Below, piece after piece: positions 26,759 to 34,441 of a stretch of DNA of 64,000 bases. The translations under genes were made by a program, and so were the position numbers. Origin of the DNA: Bordetella parapertussis (GTDB lineage Bacteria > Pseudomonadota > Gammaproteobacteria > Burkholderiales > Thiobacillaceae). Every line of letters begins with the position of its first letter. Position 1 is the stretch's first letter. The stretch spans positions 1 through 64,000 of the forward strand of contig CAMDCO010000005.1 of assembly GCA_945890495.1 (NCBI GenBank). The letters are read 5' to 3'. The notes under the pieces were generated by a model that was not told the DNA's origin, did not search any database, and saw only the letters and a list, made by a program, of their open reading frames with translations.

Positions 26759-27619
26759 ATGAAATTTACTGTCGATTCCTTCCGCGCCTGTACCAACCGC
26801 CGCGTCACCCTGCTGGGCATGTCCGGCGTGGGCAAGACCTACCTCTCGTCCCTGTTGCGCCGCAACGACTGGTTTCACTATTCCGGCGACTACCGCATCG
26901 GTACACGCTACCTCGACGAGCCGATTCTCGACCTGATCAAGCAGCAGGCGATGCAGGTGCCCTTCCTGCGCGATCTATTGCGCAATGACTGGATTGGCAT
27001 CAACAACCACATCCGCATCGACGACCTGGGGCCGGTGATGTCCTTCGTCGGCAAGCTCGGCAGCCCGGATCTAGGCGGCCTCTCGCTGGAGGAGTTCTCG
27101 CGCCGCCAAGCCCTCTACCGCGAGGCCGAGATCGCGGCGATGTTCGATGTCCCGGCGTTCGTTCGCAAGGGCCAGGAGATCTACGGCTACCACCACTTCG
27201 TCAACGATGTCGGCGGCAGCCTATGCGAGCTCTTTGATGCGGCTGATGACAACCGCGTCATCGACCTTCTGGCCGAGAACTCACTGATCCTGTACATCAA
27301 GGTCACCACGGCCGAGGAAGAAGAAACCCTCATCCGCCGTGCGGTATCCGACCCCAAGCCGCTCTACTTCCGTCCCGCCTTTTTGGCCGAACATCTACCG
27401 GTGTACATGGCCGAGAAGGGCGTGAGTTATGTCGCCGAGATCGACCCCAACGACTGGGGCCGCTGGATATTTCCGCGCCTGTTCCACTCGCGCGTGCCGC
27501 GTTACGAGGCCATTGCCCGGCGCGGTTACACCGTCACCTCACAAGAAGTGTCGCAGGTGCGCGATGAGCAGGACTTTCTGAACCTGCTGGAAACAGCCAT
27601 CGCGCGGACCCCTAACTAA
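26759..27619 (+). CDS. P-loop ATPase/kinase of unknown function
   Basis: 286-residue cytosolic protein with a Walker A motif GMSGVGKTYLS near residue 20 followed by FHYSGDYRIGTRYL, an arrangement like small nucleotide or shikimate-type kinases. No other domain is recognised. The predicted fold contains several conserved-looking stretches (YGYHHFVNDVGGSLCELFD, YVAEIDPNDWGRWIFPRLFH). It lies between the CobW GTPase (16 bp gap) and metA (83 bp gap) and may be co-transcribed with them. Function unknown. Confidence 0.7.
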   Translation: MKFTVDSFRACTNRRVTLLGMSGVGKTYLSSLLRRNDWFHYSGDYRIGTRYLDEPILDLIKQQAMQVPFLRDLLRNDWIGINNHIRIDDLGPVMSFVGKLGSPDLGGLSLEEFSRRQALYREAEIAAMFDVPAFVRKGQEIYGYHHFVNDVGGSLCELFDAADDNRVIDLLAENSLILYIKVTTAEEEETLIRRAVSDPKPLYFRPAFLAEHLPVYMAEKGVSYVAEIDPNDWGRWIFPRLFHSRVPRYEAIARRGYTVTSQEVSQVRDEQDFLNLLETAIARTPN

Positions 27620-27702
27620 CATGAAACGACCCCCTTACTCGCTACGCTCGTTTCCCCCCGTGGGGGAGGTCCGTTCCTTCGGTACGGCCGTGCGGAACTA
27701 AC
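27620..27702. repeat. REP-like palindromic spacer before metA
   Basis: The spacer carries ACTCGCTACGCTCGT, CCCCCCGTGGGGGAGG and a CCGTTCCTTCGGTACGG hairpin, typical of short GC-rich intergenic palindromes in betaproteobacteria. A hairpin here could modulate read-through into metA. Confidence 0.5.
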
Positions 27703-28776
27703 ATGCCCCTCGTCGCCCATTCCGAACTGCCCACCTTCGATCGCCTGCGCGAGGCCGGCGTCACCGTGCTGTCCACCGATCGCGCCGGCACCCAGGTGAT
27801 TCGCGAACTGCATGTGGGCCTGCTCAACATGATGCCGGACGCGGCGCTGGAGGCCACCGAGCGGCAGTTCATGCGCCTCGTCGGCGAATCCAACCCGATC
27901 GCGCAGTTTTATGTCCATCCCTTCACACTCGATGCCCTGCCGCGCGGCGAGAAGGGGCGAGCGCATATTGACGCCTATTACGAGACCTTCGACCAGATTC
28001 GCGCCGCCGGACTGGACGCGCTGATCATCACCGGCGCCAATGTCACCGGCGAAGACCTCACCCTCGAACCGTTCTGGAACCCGTTGATCGAGGTCATCGA
28101 CTGGGCCATGGAAAATGTCACCTCCACGCTCTGTTCTTGTCTAGCCACCCACGCGGTGATGCACTTCCGCTACGGCCAGCCGCGCGTGCGCCAATCGCAA
28201 AAGCGCTGGGGCGTGTTTGAACACCGCGTGGTCGAGCCGCGCCACCCGCTGGTCGCCGATGTGAACACCCGCTTCGATGTGCCGCATTCACGCTGGAACG
28301 ACATCTCCACCGCACAGTTTTCCGCTGCGGGTGTGCGCGTCCTGGTAGAAAGTCCGGAGGTCGGCGTTCATCTGGCGGTCAGTGGCGACGGCCTGCGCGC
28401 CGTGTTTTTTCAAGGCCATCCCGAATACGACACCATCTCACTGCTCAAGGAATACAAACGCGACGCGCTGCTGGTGGCACGCGGAAAATTCCCGGCCTAC
28501 CCCCCCTTTCCGTCACGCTATTTCAATCGCCACGCTCAGGCCGTGCTGGATGAATACCGTCTGCGACTGCAAACCGCGATCGCGGCCGGTGCGCCCGAGC
28601 CCGCGTTTCCAGAGGCCTTGCTGCTGCCGCATCTGGACAACACCTGGCACGACACCGCCGAGGCCATCATGGGCAACTGGATGGGCTGCGTCTATCAAGT
28701 CACCCACGGCGAGCGCGCCAAACCCTTCATGGAAGGCGTTGATCCCAACGATCCGCTCAATCTGGGGTGGGGTTAA
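27703..28776 (+). CDS. metA: Homoserine O-succinyl/acetyltransferase (MetA family)
   Basis: Activates homoserine for methionine synthesis by O-acylation. The 357-residue protein has the MetA N-terminal signature GLLNMMPDAALEATERQF, the nucleophile region STLCSCLATHAVM (catalytic Cys near residue 145) and the catalytic His/Glu in FFQGHPEYD near 239. Acyl-donor preference cannot be read safely. metW, commonly beside metX in betaproteobacteria, is not here. It starts with ATG at 27703. Confidence 0.93.
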   Translation: MPLVAHSELPTFDRLREAGVTVLSTDRAGTQVIRELHVGLLNMMPDAALEATERQFMRLVGESNPIAQFYVHPFTLDALPRGEKGRAHIDAYYETFDQIRAAGLDALIITGANVTGEDLTLEPFWNPLIEVIDWAMENVTSTLCSCLATHAVMHFRYGQPRVRQSQKRWGVFEHRVVEPRHPLVADVNTRFDVPHSRWNDISTAQFSAAGVRVLVESPEVGVHLAVSGDGLRAVFFQGHPEYDTISLLKEYKRDALLVARGKFPAYPPFPSRYFNRHAQAVLDEYRLRLQTAIAAGAPEPAFPEALLLPHLDNTWHDTAEAIMGNWMGCVYQVTHGERAKPFMEGVDPNDPLNLGWG

Positions 28777-28858
28777 CTCAAAACGGTGTTAGTTTTTAAA
28801 GCACTCGTGGCATAATCGCGCGGATTTTTCCTAACCCCCTTACTGTCCGGAGGCAATT

Positions 28859-30124
28859 GTGGCAAAAACTACAGCAGCAAAAACGGTCGCCAAGAAAGCC
28901 ACCCCAGCCGAGGGAATCCCCAAGCCTGCCGCCGATAAAGCGGCTGTGAAGAAGCCAGCACCCAAGGCCGCCGCCAAGGTGACGGCCAAATCCGTAACCA
29001 AGGTCGTAAAACCCGCTGTTAAGGCCGTTGTTAAAGCCGTTGCAAAACCAACACCCAAGCCGAACACAAAGGCGGCTGCAAAACCTGTAACCGCCAAAGC
29101 AGCGGCCAAACCGGCGGCGAAGGCCGTCATCAAAGTCGCGGCTAAAACTCCGCCTAAGGCCGTTGCCAAGGTCACCGCAAAGAAACCCGCTACAGCAAAG
29201 GCTATAGCAAAACCGGTCGCCAAAGCCGTTGCAAAACCAACAGCCAAGCCGATCACAAAGGCGGCCGCAAAACCTGTAACCGCCAAAGCGGTGGCGAAGG
29301 TCGCCGTCAAAGTCGCGGCCAAGCCCGTTGCAAAGAAACCGACAACCGCAAAGGCGGTGGTAAAGGCTGTAGCCAAACCGGTAGCCAAACCCGTTGCAAA
29401 AAAATCAGCGCCCAAGGTCGCCGCCAAGCCCATCAGCAAAGTTGCAACGAAACCTTTGGCCAAACCGGCTGCAAAAACAGCCGCAAAACCAACCATTAAG
29501 CCGGCCGTGAAAAAAGCGGCCACCCCATCGGCAACCCAGGCCCCCGCCAAAGTTCCGGCTAAAACTCCGACTAAGGCCCCGACGAAAGCCGTTGCCAAAG
29601 TCGCCGCAAAGAAACCCGCTCCCGCCGCGCCCAAGCGCGTGGAACCCCCTCGTAACACACCGACTGCGCCGGCTGCCCCCAAACGCGCAGCCACGCGCAT
29701 CAAACCGCTGGATGGATCTGTTTTGACTGAAGCACAATTACTGAAGATGTCCGATAAGGACTACATGAACGCCAAGCAACTCGGTTTTTTCAAGGCCTTG
29801 TTGATCACCATGAAGGACGAGATTCTCGTCAATGCCCGTGAGACCGGCGAACACCTCAAAGACAACGAGACCTTTGCTGACCCCAATGATCGCGCCACCG
29901 TGGAAGAAGAAAACATGCTGGAACAGCGGGTGCGCGACCGCGAGCGCAAGCTGCTGAAAAAGATCGAGCAATCGCTCACACGGCTCGAAGAGGGTGAATA
30001 TGGCTATTGCCTGGAAACGGGCGATCCGATTGGCCTGCCACGCCTCTTGGCCCGTCCCACCGCCGATTTGTCCATCGAGGCGCAAGAAAAACACGAGCGT
30101 CGCGAGAAGCTGTTCGCCGACTGA
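28859..30124 (+). CDS. dksA: DksA/TraR-family transcription factor with a long histone-like N terminus
   Basis: DksA binds RNA polymerase in its secondary channel and, with ppGpp, redirects transcription in the stringent response. In this 421-residue protein the C-terminal 135 residues are DksA: coiled-coil [20 protein letters not shown], then [19 protein letters not shown]. Only one of the four zinc-finger cysteines is kept, as in many alpha/beta homologues. The first ~280 residues are an Ala/Lys/Pro/Val repeat region like histone H1 or AlgP tails, with an internal 189-bp (63-codon) duplication (29041 onward and 29230 onward). The start is GTG with GGAGG 5 bases upstream. Confidence 0.88.
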   Translation: MAKTTAAKTVAKKATPAEGIPKPAADKAAVKKPAPKAAAKVTAKSVTKVVKPAVKAVVKAVAKPTPKPNTKAAAKPVTAKAAAKPAAKAVIKVAAKTPPKAVAKVTAKKPATAKAIAKPVAKAVAKPTAKPITKAAAKPVTAKAVAKVAVKVAAKPVAKKPTTAKAVVKAVAKPVAKPVAKKSAPKVAAKPISKVATKPLAKPAAKTAAKPTIKPAVKKAATPSATQAPAKVPAKTPTKAPTKAVAKVAAKKPAPAAPKRVEPPRNTPTAPAAPKRAATRIKPLDGSVLTEAQLLKMSDKDYMNAKQLGFFKALLITMKDEILVNARETGEHLKDNETFADPNDRATVEEENMLEQRVRDRERKLLKKIEQSLTRLEEGEYGYCLETGDPIGLPRLLARPTADLSIEAQEKHERREKLFAD

Positions 30125-30167
30125 TCTCGTCCATCGTTTTCCCCGCGCTGTCCGCACACACCCACGC

Positions 30168-30386
30168 ATGAACCTGCCACAACGGTTTCTCGTGGGCCTT
30201 GTGCGCGTCTATCAGATCGCCCTGTCGCCCTACTTCGGCAGCCAATGCCGCTTCACGCCGACCTGTTCGCAATACACGCGCGAGGCTATCGAAAAACACG
30301 GCGCGATCAAGGGCACCTGGCTGGGCATCAAGCGCATCGGTCACTGCCACCCGCGCCACCCTGGCGGCTACGACCCGGTGCCGTAA
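30168..30386 (+). CDS. yidD: Membrane protein insertion efficiency factor
   Basis: 72-residue protein of the YidD family, which assists YidC-dependent insertion at the inner membrane. The conserved core [15 protein letters not shown] and the C-terminal [17 protein letters not shown] are complete. The ATG at 30168 gives the standard length. Unusually it is not beside rnpA/yidC but follows dksA by 43 bp. Confidence 0.93.
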   Translation: MNLPQRFLVGLVRVYQIALSPYFGSQCRFTPTCSQYTREAIEKHGAIKGTWLGIKRIGHCHPRHPGGYDPVP

Positions 30387-30413
30387 CTCACCGACACCCC
30401 TCACCGACACCCC
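30387..30413. repeat. Tandem 13-bp repeat after yidD
   Basis: Two copies of CTCACCGACACCC follow the yidD stop directly. The complement of its CCGACACCC core recurs at the end of parE (about 30481), giving a long-range inverted repeat. Confidence 0.5.
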
Positions 30414-30476
30414 GTTCGCCCTTCTCAAGGTCGCCGCCGCCCGCCCCAATGGCAACCCCTTTCGCTTGAGCGCGAC

Positions 30477-30806
30477 TCAGAGGGTGTCGGGCCCCTGCAT
30501 CCACGCCGGGATGTCGCGTTGACCGTGCAGCACGCGCCAGACATCAATGTGCTCTGGACGCTCGATGTAAAACACAAGGTAGGGATAGCGAGCCAGCGGC
30601 CAGAAGCGCAGGCCGGGCAGGTTCAATTCGTGGGCGTAGCGTGGTGATCCGGTTGCTGGATGGCGACTGATATGCGCATAGGCCCGCTCCAAGGCGTCAA
30701 TGAAGCCGAGCGCCGCAGGTGAGGTGCCTTCGCTGAGATAGTAGGCAAGCGCATCATCAATGTCCCGGTTGGCCAGATCACGCGGAACAACGGGCTTGAC
30801 CGTCAC
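30477..30806 (-). CDS. parE: ParE-family toxin
   Basis: 109-residue RelE/ParE-superfamily protein. Helical start RDLANRDIDDALAYYLSEG, beta-sheet region LRFWPLARYPYLVFYIERP and C-terminal VLHGQRDIPA are typical of ParE toxins, which usually poison DNA gyrase. The start overlaps the parD stop by four bases. The frame is intact. Confidence 0.88.
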   Translation of the reverse strand: MTVKPVVPRDLANRDIDDALAYYLSEGTSPAALGFIDALERAYAHISRHPATGSPRYAHELNLPGLRFWPLARYPYLVFYIERPEHIDVWRVLHGQRDIPAWMQGPDTL

Positions 30807-31054
30807 CCGTGAGCGCCAACCTTGGCCACCTGGCGCACCCGATCGCGTAGCCCTTCAAAATAGGCTGGATCGGCCGGGGCTACGGCTACTGACGCCGCGC
30901 CCGCAAGTAAGAGGCTGCGCAGGTGCAGGCGATCCTGATCTTTGCGGATCAGCTCACGCACATATTCGCTGCTGGTTCCGTAGCTGCCTTGGTTGACCTG
31001 CTCATCCACAAAGGACTTGAGCGTGTCGGGCAGGGAGATGTTCATTGTGCTCAT
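30803..31054 (-). CDS. parD: ParD-family antitoxin
   Basis: 83-residue ribbon-helix-helix antitoxin. MNISLPDTLKSFVDEQVNQG followed by YGTSSEYVRELIRKDQDR is the CopG/ParD pattern. The first ATG is at 31054; an equally plausible one lies three codons later. It neutralises the ParE encoded downstream and probably represses its own promoter. Confidence 0.9.
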   Translation of the reverse strand: MSTMNISLPDTLKSFVDEQVNQGSYGTSSEYVRELIRKDQDRLHLRSLLLAGAASVAVAPADPAYFEGLRDRVRQVAKVGAHG

Positions 31055-31066
31055 GGCTCAAGATTA

Positions 31067-31090
31067 GCCAATTTGGCAAAATTTGGCAAG
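31067..31090. promoter_or_regulatory. parDE operator candidate
   Basis: GCCAATTTGGC is an 11-bp palindrome 13 bp before the parD ATG. The half-site repeats as AATTTGGCAAAATTTGGCAA, so several ParD dimers could bind side by side. Confidence 0.5.
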
Positions 31091-31169
31091 ATTCATGTTT
31101 TGTGTTCCTGTTTTTGTGACTGACCAGTCTTTTGACATGACTCCCCTGCCTGAAGGCAGAAAAAAAATG

Positions 31170-31400
31170 GGCTCTTGGTGATGGGTAGTAGATCTGGCCA
31201 CATGACACATTTTGACGACCACGACGGCCATGGCCCATGTAGGGGCAGGCCCCCGTGCCTGCCCTAACGGTGAATGGGCAACCACAGGGGGTTGCCCCTA
31301 CGAAAATCAGGCCGGCACGGGTTTTTCCCCTCCCCTCCGCAATTCCTCCTCGCGGGTCCGTACGATGAATTGCACTACCCACTCGATTTCATATGGAGCC
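31170..31400. repeat. 231-bp dispersed intergenic repeat, copy 2
   Basis: Same length, orientation and order of modules as 13672-13902, with scattered substitutions. It fills most of the 374-bp gap between parD and the 3' end of tcdA. After the shared end (TTTCATATGGAGCC) the flanks differ completely. Reading frames through it are not gene-like. Confidence 0.85.
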
Positions 31401-31428
31401 AAAAAATGTCAAAAATCTCAGCGCGCGT

Positions 31429-32205
31429 CTAGCGCGTGATCTGCGCCAAGACCTGCGCGGCCGCGGCACAGCCAAACGCCGCCGTGACGCACATCGAAGA
31501 GCCGTAACCCGCGCAGTTCAAAGCCCCGCCCGCCTCTTCCGTACAAACCGCCGTCACCGGTTGCACCATCGGCTCATCGGAATACACGCAGAGACAGCCA
31601 AAGTCGCCCTCACCGCCGCGTGGAAACCCATATTCACGCCGCAACCGGGTGCGTAGGCTCGCCGCCAGCGGATCACGATTCACCGCCGCCAGATCCGCCA
31701 CGCGGATCCGGGTCGGATCGCGTCGGCCACCCGCGCCGCCGGTTGTCACCACAAACTGCTCACGCGCCCGACACTGCGCGATCAACGCCGCCTTGGGGCC
31801 CATCTGATCAATCGCGTCCAGCACCAGCGCATCGGCCGGGACGCGCTCGGCGAGATTCGCCACCGTGATGAAATCGTCCACGCAAACCACCTGACAGGCC
31901 GGATTGATCTGCGCAATCCGCTCGGCCATCGCCCCCACCTTGGCCTGACCCAGCGTGGACTCCAACGCGTGGATCTGCCGATTCAGGTTCGACTCAGCGA
32001 TGTGATCCATGTCGATCAGGGTCAGCCGGCCCACGCCCGAACGCGCCAGCGCCTCGGCCGCCCACGACCCAACGCCGCCAATCCCGATCACGCAGACATG
32101 CGCAGCGGCCAGACGATCCAACGCCGTCTCGCCATACAAGCGATTCAAGCCGCCAAAGCGGCGTGCATAAGGGTTTTGCGGGGCAATGAGGTCTTCGGTT
32201 TCCAT
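31429..32205 (-). CDS. tcdA: tRNA threonylcarbamoyladenosine dehydratase
   Basis: ThiF/MoeB-fold enzyme that converts t6A37 of tRNA to cyclic ct6A using ATP. The 258-residue protein has the nucleotide-binding loop GIGGVGSWAAEALARSGVG near residue 41, LIDMDHIAESNLNRQIHAL, and the TcdA-specific C-terminal part. It is functionally connected with TsaC at the window's left end (the t6A precursor), but not in the same operon. Confidence 0.92.
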   Translation of the reverse strand: METEDLIAPQNPYARRFGGLNRLYGETALDRLAAAHVCVIGIGGVGSWAAEALARSGVGRLTLIDMDHIAESNLNRQIHALESTLGQAKVGAMAERIAQINPACQVVCVDDFITVANLAERVPADALVLDAIDQMGPKAALIAQCRAREQFVVTTGGAGGRRDPTRIRVADLAAVNRDPLAASLRTRLRREYGFPRGGEGDFGCLCVYSDEPMVQPVTAVCTEEAGGALNCAGYGSSMCVTAAFGCAAAAQVLAQITR

Positions 32206-32308
32206 GGAGGCCGATCATAACGCGACCCCGCGCTGTAGGTCGCCCTCCGGCTAACTCAAGGTAACTCCGGGTAACAAGCTCAGGGCGGCCACTTATCAAG
32301 CACCGCCG

Positions 32309-32343
32309 CGTCAGCGGCTCGCCAAGGTCGCGCTCAAGTCCAG
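32309..32343 (-). pseudogene. Detached 3' end of the XRE regulator gene
   Basis: Thirty-five bases match 33026-33060 with three mismatches. On the minus strand they still read LDLSATLASR and a stop, against LDLSATLAGR in the intact regulator. It forms a direct repeat flanking the frameshifted toxin-antitoxin pair. Confidence 0.75.
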
Positions 32344-32383
32344 CAGGAACAGCACCACTGAGCCCATCCGGGCAAACAAATGG

Positions 32384-32669
32384 CTACCCCACAACCGGTG
32401 GCCACTGTCTTGCCGTGTGCACCAAAGCCAAAATCCACACGGCGTTCTGTTCGATCTCATAAACCAGGCAGTAGCTTTGGTGCGGGATGAGTTCTCGCGT
32501 GCCAGCAACCGGGCCTGTGCGCCCAAGACCCGGATTTGTCCGAAAGGCGAGCGGCGGCCTCGCTGAACAGGCTGTCCATATGAACTGCCGCACTGGGGTT
32601 TTGGGTGGCGATGAAATCAAAAATGTGGGCGCGGTCGGCTTCTGCCTCAAGCGACCAGACAACCCTCAC
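32384..32669 (-). pseudogene. Frameshifted RelE/ParE-family toxin
   Basis: The N terminus MRVVWSLEAEADRAHIFDFI runs to LSD in one frame. The family pattern continues in the next frame as NPGLGRTGPVAGTRELIPHQ and then SYCLVYEIEQNAVWILALVH. One extra A in the run at 32535-32537 (TTT on the plus strand) explains the shift. As written the product stops early, after about 70 residues, without the C-terminal catalytic sheet. Either the toxin has been inactivated or this is a sequencing error. The start overlaps the antitoxin stop by four bases. Confidence 0.8.
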
Positions 32670-32938
32670 GGGCTGACAGCCAGACGCCGTGCCGCAAAGT
32701 CAGCCTCGACATCCTCATTGGAGCGTCCACGGCCCGCACGCAGGGAAGCGCGCCCGGCCTCTACTTTGTTGAGAAAGTACGCATCATATTCACGCACTTC
32801 ATGCTGGCGTTGAACATAGTCACGCATCAGCTCACGCAGTAATTGTGAGGCCGGCCGATGGGCTGCGTGAGCCGCCGCCATAAAATCTGCGCGCAGCTCC
32901 GGTTCCAGCTTCATGGTAAATACCGCTTCCTTGGACAT
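32666..32938 (-). CDS. Ribbon-helix-helix type antitoxin
   Basis: 90-residue antitoxin-like protein. FTMKLEPELRADFMAAAHAA and RPASQLLRELMRDYV form the DNA-binding ribbon-helix-helix, and the C-terminal NKVEAGRASLRAGRGRSNED segment would bind the toxin. The frame is intact although its toxin partner is frameshifted. The promoter region before it holds two ACTTC repeats. Confidence 0.8.
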   Translation of the reverse strand: MSKEAVFTMKLEPELRADFMAAAHAAHRPASQLLRELMRDYVQRQHEVREYDAYFLNKVEAGRASLRAGRGRSNEDVEADFAARRLAVSP

Positions 32939-33027
32939 GAATGGCCTCTTGCTGAAGTACTGACGAAGTATAGATCCGGATTAAAGCGCCAACAACGGCG
33001 TGCAGGCCGGCCCACAGAGGCCATCCG

Positions 33028-33357
33028 TCAGCGCCCCGCCAAGGTCGCGCTCAAATCCAGTATCAGGCGGCGGCGTTCCTCCGTCATGGCGCGAAAGCGC
33101 TCCACCAGCAGCGCCTCGGCCTGCTCGGGGAGGCGCGCCATCAGCGGCAACGGTTCGCCTTCCGCCAGCGCATACAGCTCATGCACCTTGATCCCGAACT
33201 CGCGCGCCAAGTCCTGCATTACCTCCGGGCCAGGGCGGTGCTTGTTGTTCTCGATGCGGGAGATGTTGGCGGCCGTCACGCCCACACGAAAGCCAATCTC
33301 CTCTTGAGACCAGCCTTTTTGCTCACGAAGAGTGCGTATCGCCATGCCTAGATTCAT
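33028..33357 (-). CDS. Solitary XRE-family transcriptional regulator
   Basis: 109-residue protein with an N-terminal helix-turn-helix (AIRTLREQKGWSQEEIGFRV and then TAANISRIENNKHRPG) like HigA or SinR regulators. The C terminus ERRRLILDLSATLAGR is probably for dimerisation. The ATG at 33357 is chosen; one at 33345 is possible. No toxin is paired with it. It is divergent from the beta-barrel gene 133 bp away and may control it. Confidence 0.82.
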   Translation of the reverse strand: MNLGMAIRTLREQKGWSQEEIGFRVGVTAANISRIENNKHRPGPEVMQDLAREFGIKVHELYALAEGEPLPLMARLPEQAEALLVERFRAMTEERRRLILDLSATLAGR

Positions 33358-33436
33358 GCAGCAAATATGCGACGCACTTACCAATTTCGCAAAAACAATG
33401 CCGTTAATTGATCATTAGTTGTAACTTATTGTTAAG

Positions 33437-33451
33437 ATATGGTCGCCATAT
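33437..33451. promoter_or_regulatory. Palindrome between the XRE regulator and the beta-barrel gene
   Basis: ATATGG-TCG-CCATAT is a perfect inverted repeat in the 133-bp divergent spacer, 40 bp before the barrel gene start. It is a plausible operator for the neighbouring XRE protein. This is inference only. Confidence 0.4.
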
Positions 33452-33490
33452 GACTAAATTGGCAACCTTAAACCTTTTGGGAGAATCACA

Positions 33491-34114
33491 ATGAAGATGA
33501 CGAAAATCGCGCTGGCCGCTGTGCTGGCAATGGGTGCTACGGCAGCGAATGCAGCGGGTTATGTAGGCTTTGATGCTGGTTGGGCATCTGCCGACCAAAA
33601 ACCCTTGGTGGATGCGCTTGGCCAAAGCCTAGCAAACGCTTCCGGCCATACTGTTAATGTTGTTTATGACACAGCCACCTCAGCCGGGCGCATATTTGCT
33701 GGCTGGAATGTTGCTCAGGGCGTGGACATCGAAGTTGGATACCTGAAATCCGGGGATTTGGCAGCCACTTACACAGGCACTACAGCAGGTAATGCCGCCT
33801 ATAGCCTCAAAACGGATATGAGTGTGAGCGGCTTTGATGTGGCTGCTGTTTGGTGGCCCACCGAAAACATCTTCATCAAGGGCGGCGCTCATTCAACGGA
33901 AGCAGAGCTGTCATTGAGTGCCAATGTATCAGGTACCTCTGCAACCTATACAGCAACCGAGTCCGGCACGGGACTGTTGGTGGGTGTTGGCTATGAAGCT
34001 GCCCTAAGCAAGAATATCAACTGGCGCGCTGCTTATACCTACTACAACAGCCTAGGCGGGATGAGCGATACAAATTCGCAGATCTCCACCGTCGGCTTGA
34101 AAATGAAGTTCTAA
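33491..34114 (+). CDS. Outer-membrane beta-barrel protein
   Basis: 207-residue exported protein. The signal peptide is MKMTKIALAAVLAMGATAANA with cleavage before AGYVG. The mature part alternates polar and hydrophobic residues in about eight strands and ends in LKMKF, with the terminal phenylalanine typical of outer-membrane barrels. It resembles OmpA-like or OmpW-size porin-fold proteins. The specific role is unknown. GGGAG precedes the ATG. Base composition is clearly lower in GC than its neighbours, suggesting later acquisition. A strong terminator follows 7 bp after the stop. Confidence 0.78.
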   Translation: MKMTKIALAAVLAMGATAANAAGYVGFDAGWASADQKPLVDALGQSLANASGHTVNVVYDTATSAGRIFAGWNVAQGVDIEVGYLKSGDLAATYTGTTAGNAAYSLKTDMSVSGFDVAAVWWPTENIFIKGGAHSTEAELSLSANVSGTSATYTATESGTGLLVGVGYEAALSKNINWRAAYTYYNSLGGMSDTNSQISTVGLKMKF

Positions 34115-34121
34115 CCATTCC

Positions 34122-34144
34122 CGGCGGCTTCGGCCGCCGTTTTT
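34122..34144 (+). terminator. Intrinsic terminator of the beta-barrel gene
   Basis: CGGCGGC-TTCG-GCCGCCG forms a 7-bp stem with a UUCG tetraloop followed by TTTTT. Closely similar hairpins recur at 34545 and 35401. Confidence 0.9.
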
Positions 34145-34192
34145 AGTAGCGGCTGCGCCAGCCGCCCAGAATCCATCCGTGCGTCCCATGTC

Positions 34193-34441
34193 TCATACGA
34201 AAAATACGCCCACCTCGACTGCGTCCAGCTTGCCACCCGGATGGGTGACATGCGCGCCGAGTTGGAAAAATACTCCAAGCTCCAAGACAGCAAAGCCAAT
34301 GGCGATGCCGTCGGTGTGTTCCTGGTCTTGATCCCCGTCAGCAAGTTGACCGGCGATCACGAAGGCGATGTGGCTCGGTATAAGGGCGAGGTCGAGGCCG
34401 TCGAAACCGCGCAGATCAAACTGAAATGCAAGAGCATTTGA
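34193..34441 (+). pseudogene. 5'-truncated gene for a small lipoprotein-like protein
   Basis: An open frame reads SYEKYAHLDCVQLATRMGDM and continues to AQIKLKCKSI. It resembles the C-terminal two-thirds of short bacterial lipoproteins with conserved cysteines at both ends and a central hydrophobic stretch (GDAVGVFLVLIPVSKL). Homology-like sequence starts at about 34193 with no start codon or lipobox. Upstream sequence is the terminator region of the barrel gene. An internal ATG at 34241 would give only 66 residues. Confidence 0.5.

Noticed and set aside
27616..27966. 116-codon minus-strand frame at the metA start
   Set aside because: It overlaps the conserved metA N terminus antisense and includes the REP-like spacer; no homology-like pattern.
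29041..29290. Repeated units in the DksA tail as a CRISPR array
   Set aside because: Repeats are in frame, without unique spacers of constant length, and encode an Ala/Lys-rich peptide. No cas genes are near.
28840..29703. 287-codon antisense frame rich in Ala, Gly and Phe opposite the DksA tail
   Set aside because: Complement of the Ala/Lys repeat region; composition is a by-product of the repeats.
30387..31169. Direct repeats around parDE like those around the other three modules
   Set aside because: I compared the left and right flanks and found no copied segment, only a short inverted match, so parDE is left out of that pattern.
31064..31382. Open frames inside the 231-bp repeat (peptides with GACPY-like strings)
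   Set aside because: They arise from the palindromic repeat modules, differ between copies and lack start signals.
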